The position numbers and the translations under genes were made by a program. The notes under the pieces were generated by a model, which ran no database searches, was not told where the DNA came from, and saw only the letters and a list, made by a program, of their open reading frames with translations. Of a stretch of 8,049 nt of DNA, positions 6,600-8,049 are shown one piece after another. Positions within the stretch are counted from its first letter, which is position 1. Each line of letters starts with the position of its first letter. This DNA is from Bacteroidaceae bacterium (lineage in GTDB: Bacteria; Bacteroidota; Bacteroidia; Bacteroidales; Barnesiellaceae_A), in contig JAFZDG010000350.1 of NCBI GenBank assembly GCA_017561285.1, forward strand, positions 1 through 8,049, in the 5' to 3' direction.

Positions 6600-7229
6600 A
6601 TGGAATCATTACCCTTTATACAATGGTGTATAGACAACCTTAATGAATGGACCATCATTCTGCTGATGACCATAGAAAGTTCGTTTATCCCCTTTCCATC
6701 GGAGATAGTAGTACCTCCTGCAGCCTATTTCGGCGAGGTAAGCCTTGCAATGGTCATTATTTGTGCCACTATCGGTGCCGATTTGGGTGCAATAATCAAT
6801 TATTTACTGGCGCAATGGATTGGTCGCCCTATTGTATATAAATTTGCCGATAGTCGCATAGGTCATATGTGCCTGCTCAGCTCCGAGAAGATAGCCCATG
6901 CCGAGGCTTTCTTCAACAAACATGGAGTGGTATCTACCCTCATTGGTCGCCTTGTACCCGGAGTGCGTCAGCTCATATCCATCCCTGCAGGATTGGCTCG
7001 TATGAACTTTGGCAAATTTATACTCTTCACTACTATTGGTGCCGGTACATGGAATGCAGTACTGGCTATCATTGGCTACAGTCTTCGCACAATTGTATCG
7101 CCTGAACAACTCAATGCCACAGTCAACGAGTTTAGCCACTACATTAAAATAGCTATTTGGGCAGTACTGGCGCTGGTTGCTCTTTTCTTTATGATTCGTT
7201 TCTTTACCCACAAGAAAAAAGCCAACTAA
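6600..7229 (+). CDS. DedA-family membrane protein (VTT/SNARE-associated domain)
   Basis: This 209-residue integral inner-membrane protein has the DedA signature. A first membrane-embedded segment carries E26 and SSFIPFPSE at 27–35, a re-entrant loop with conserved acidic and proline residues. The second signature is GRLVPGVRQLISIPAG at 116–131, with the essential-type arginines R117 and R123 and the P120/P129 turns. Further hydrophobic helices lie near 50–72, 138–160 and 176–200, and the C-terminus is basic (HKKKAN). Members are implicated in flipping phospholipid or undecaprenyl-phosphate carriers back across the membrane and in envelope homeostasis; which lipid is handled here cannot be told. 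Length is normal for the family. The gene stands alone, with a promoter-like box upstream and a bidirectional terminator downstream. Its location next to a peptidoglycan precursor gene is suggestive only. The ATG at 6600 is the only start that includes the full first signature. Confidence 0.93.
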   Translation: MESLPFIQWCIDNLNEWTIILLMTIESSFIPFPSEIVVPPAAYFGEVSLAMVIICATIGADLGAIINYLLAQWIGRPIVYKFADSRIGHMCLLSSEKIAHAEAFFNKHGVVSTLIGRLVPGVRQLISIPAGLARMNFGKFILFTTIGAGTWNAVLAIIGYSLRTIVSPEQLNATVNEFSHYIKIAIWAVLALVALFFMIRFFTHKKKAN

Positions 7230-7245
7230 ACAAATCTTACAAAAC

Positions 7246-7271
7246 AAAAAAGCGGCCGATGCCGCTTTTTT
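7246..7271. terminator. Bidirectional Rho-independent terminator shared by dedA and galM
   Basis: The stem AAAAAAGCGGC (7246–7256) pairs with GCCGCTTTTTT (7261–7271) around a CGAT loop. The T-run on the plus strand extends to 7272, and the matching A-run gives a T-run on the minus strand. Each convergent gene therefore gets a GC stem plus U-tract: 16 bases past the dedA stop and about 30 bases past the galM stop. Confidence 0.88.
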
Positions 7272-7299
7272 TGTTTATACATATTTATAATAATACCAT

Positions 7300-8049
7300 T
7301 TACTTCTCGACAGAGAATTTGTAAACACAAGCTGCTTCATAAGTTTCACCGGCACGCAATACAGGCGATGGCCAATGTGGATAGTTGGGACTATTAGGAT
7401 ACTTTTGTGTCTCCAATACTACGGCCGAGCGATAATTGCAAGGCACACCACCCTTGCCCACAATGGTACCATTGAGGAAATTGCCCGAATAGACCTGCAA
7501 GCCGGGTTGGTCGGTAAATACCTCCAAAACAATACCCGTTGCAGGCGATACAAGACGTGCAGCAACTTGCGACATATCGCCCTCGGTGTCAAGCACCCAA
7601 TTATGGTCATATCCCATACCATAGCGCAGTTGTTCGTGATCATCGTCTATACGTGCTCCCACAGCAATGGGGGTGCGGAAATCCATAGGCGTACCCTCAA
7701 CTGCCGCTATTTCGCCGCTGGTCATCAATGTCGAATCGACAGGTGTATAACCCGATGCATTAATATAGAAAAGATATTCGGCATTGCTGTGCGAGGCATC
7801 ACCATCAAGATTGAAATAGGCGTGGTTGGCCAAATTTACAATCGTGGTTTTATCGGTTGTAGCGCTATATTTTATGGCTATCGCATTGTCGTGCGTAAGC
7901 GTATAGGATACACGACACAACAAGTTGCCGGGAAATCCCTCTTCGCCATCGGCAGCCCGGTAGGTCATAACAATAGTGCTATCGGTTATCGATTCTACAT
8001 CGAACACTTGGGTTTGAAATCCATTAGGGCCACCATGCAAGCAATGTCC
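7300..8049 (-). CDS. galM: Aldose 1-epimerase (galactose mutarotase), C-terminal part (5' end outside window)
   Basis: The minus-strand frame is open to the window edge and gives about 249 residues; whole family members have 340–380, so the N-terminus is missing. A TTG at 8040 could be called a start, but LHGGPNGF is the conserved internal LHGG motif and the codons before it (GHC) are in frame, so it is not the true start. Other family motifs follow: NHAYFNLDG, whose His at 7824–7822 is a catalytic acid candidate; PVDSTLMTSGE; GYDHNWVLD, with the sugar-binding Asp at 7608–7606; and LETQKYPNSPN, whose Glu at 7413–7411 is the catalytic base. The enzyme interconverts alpha and beta anomers of galactose and glucose for sugar catabolism. 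The usual ETQHxPDSPN motif is ETQKYPNSPN here, with His to Lys and Asp to Asn at non-catalytic positions. A secretion signal, common in Bacteroidota mutarotases, cannot be checked. It faces the DedA gene and shares its terminator. Confidence 0.93.
   Translation of the reverse strand, partial: GHCLHGGPNGFQTQVFDVESITDSTIVMTYRAADGEEGFPGNLLCRVSYTLTHDNAIAIKYSATTDKTTIVNLANHAYFNLDGDASHSNAEYLFYINASGYTPVDSTLMTSGEIAAVEGTPMDFRTPIAVGARIDDDHEQLRYGMGYDHNWVLDTEGDMSQVAARLVSPATGIVLEVFTDQPGLQVYSGNFLNGTIVGKGGVPCNYRSAVVLETQKYPNSPNYPHWPSPVLRAGETYEAACVYKFSVEK

Noticed and set aside
8038..8040. TTG at 8040 (minus strand) as the start of the mutarotase.
   Set aside because: It encodes the leucine of the conserved internal LHGG motif and the frame continues to the window edge.

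Overview
The window looks like a chromosomal segment of a Bacteroidales (phylum Bacteroidota) genome. Three things point there: a fused MurF–alanine racemase gene, a GSCFA-domain gene directly upstream of it, and promoter boxes of the TAnnTTTG type. None of these fixes the genus. No tRNA, rRNA, insertion sequence or CRISPR array was recognised.

Region 1 (1–1813, + strand) is the end of a surface-polysaccharide cluster. It holds the C-terminal two thirds or so of a Wzx-type lipid-linked oligosaccharide flippase, cut by the window edge, overlapped by a family 2 glycosyltransferase gene. Region 2 (1846–2782, − strand) is an overlapping pair of small genes of unknown function. The upstream gene (150 aa) contains an internally duplicated PAP[K/R]FYI[S/T] module. 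The downstream gene (165 aa) has a loose, unproven resemblance to structural proteins of Bacteroidales prophages. The pair is headed by a near-ideal Bacteroidota promoter whose −33/−7 spacer is filled by a TGGTA-N4-TACCA palindrome, repeated once more just upstream. This is the least explained and most interesting part of the window.

Region 3 (2993–6455, + strand) is a tight two-gene unit: a GSCFA protein (SGNH-hydrolase-like) followed after one base by the bifunctional MurF/Alr enzyme. MurF/Alr makes D-alanine and adds D-Ala-D-Ala to the peptidoglycan precursor. A perfect 16-bp hairpin follows the stop codon. Region 4 (6600–7229, + strand) is a DedA-family membrane protein with its own promoter-like box. 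Region 5 (7300–8049, − strand, cut by the window edge) is an aldose 1-epimerase (galactose mutarotase) facing it. The two convergent genes share one bidirectional hairpin terminator.

Most of the window is ordinary envelope and housekeeping biology: polysaccharide export and assembly, peptidoglycan precursor synthesis, a lipid-transport-type membrane protein and sugar metabolism. The unexplained signal is the two-gene cassette at 1846–2782 together with its palindromic control region at 2840–2906.
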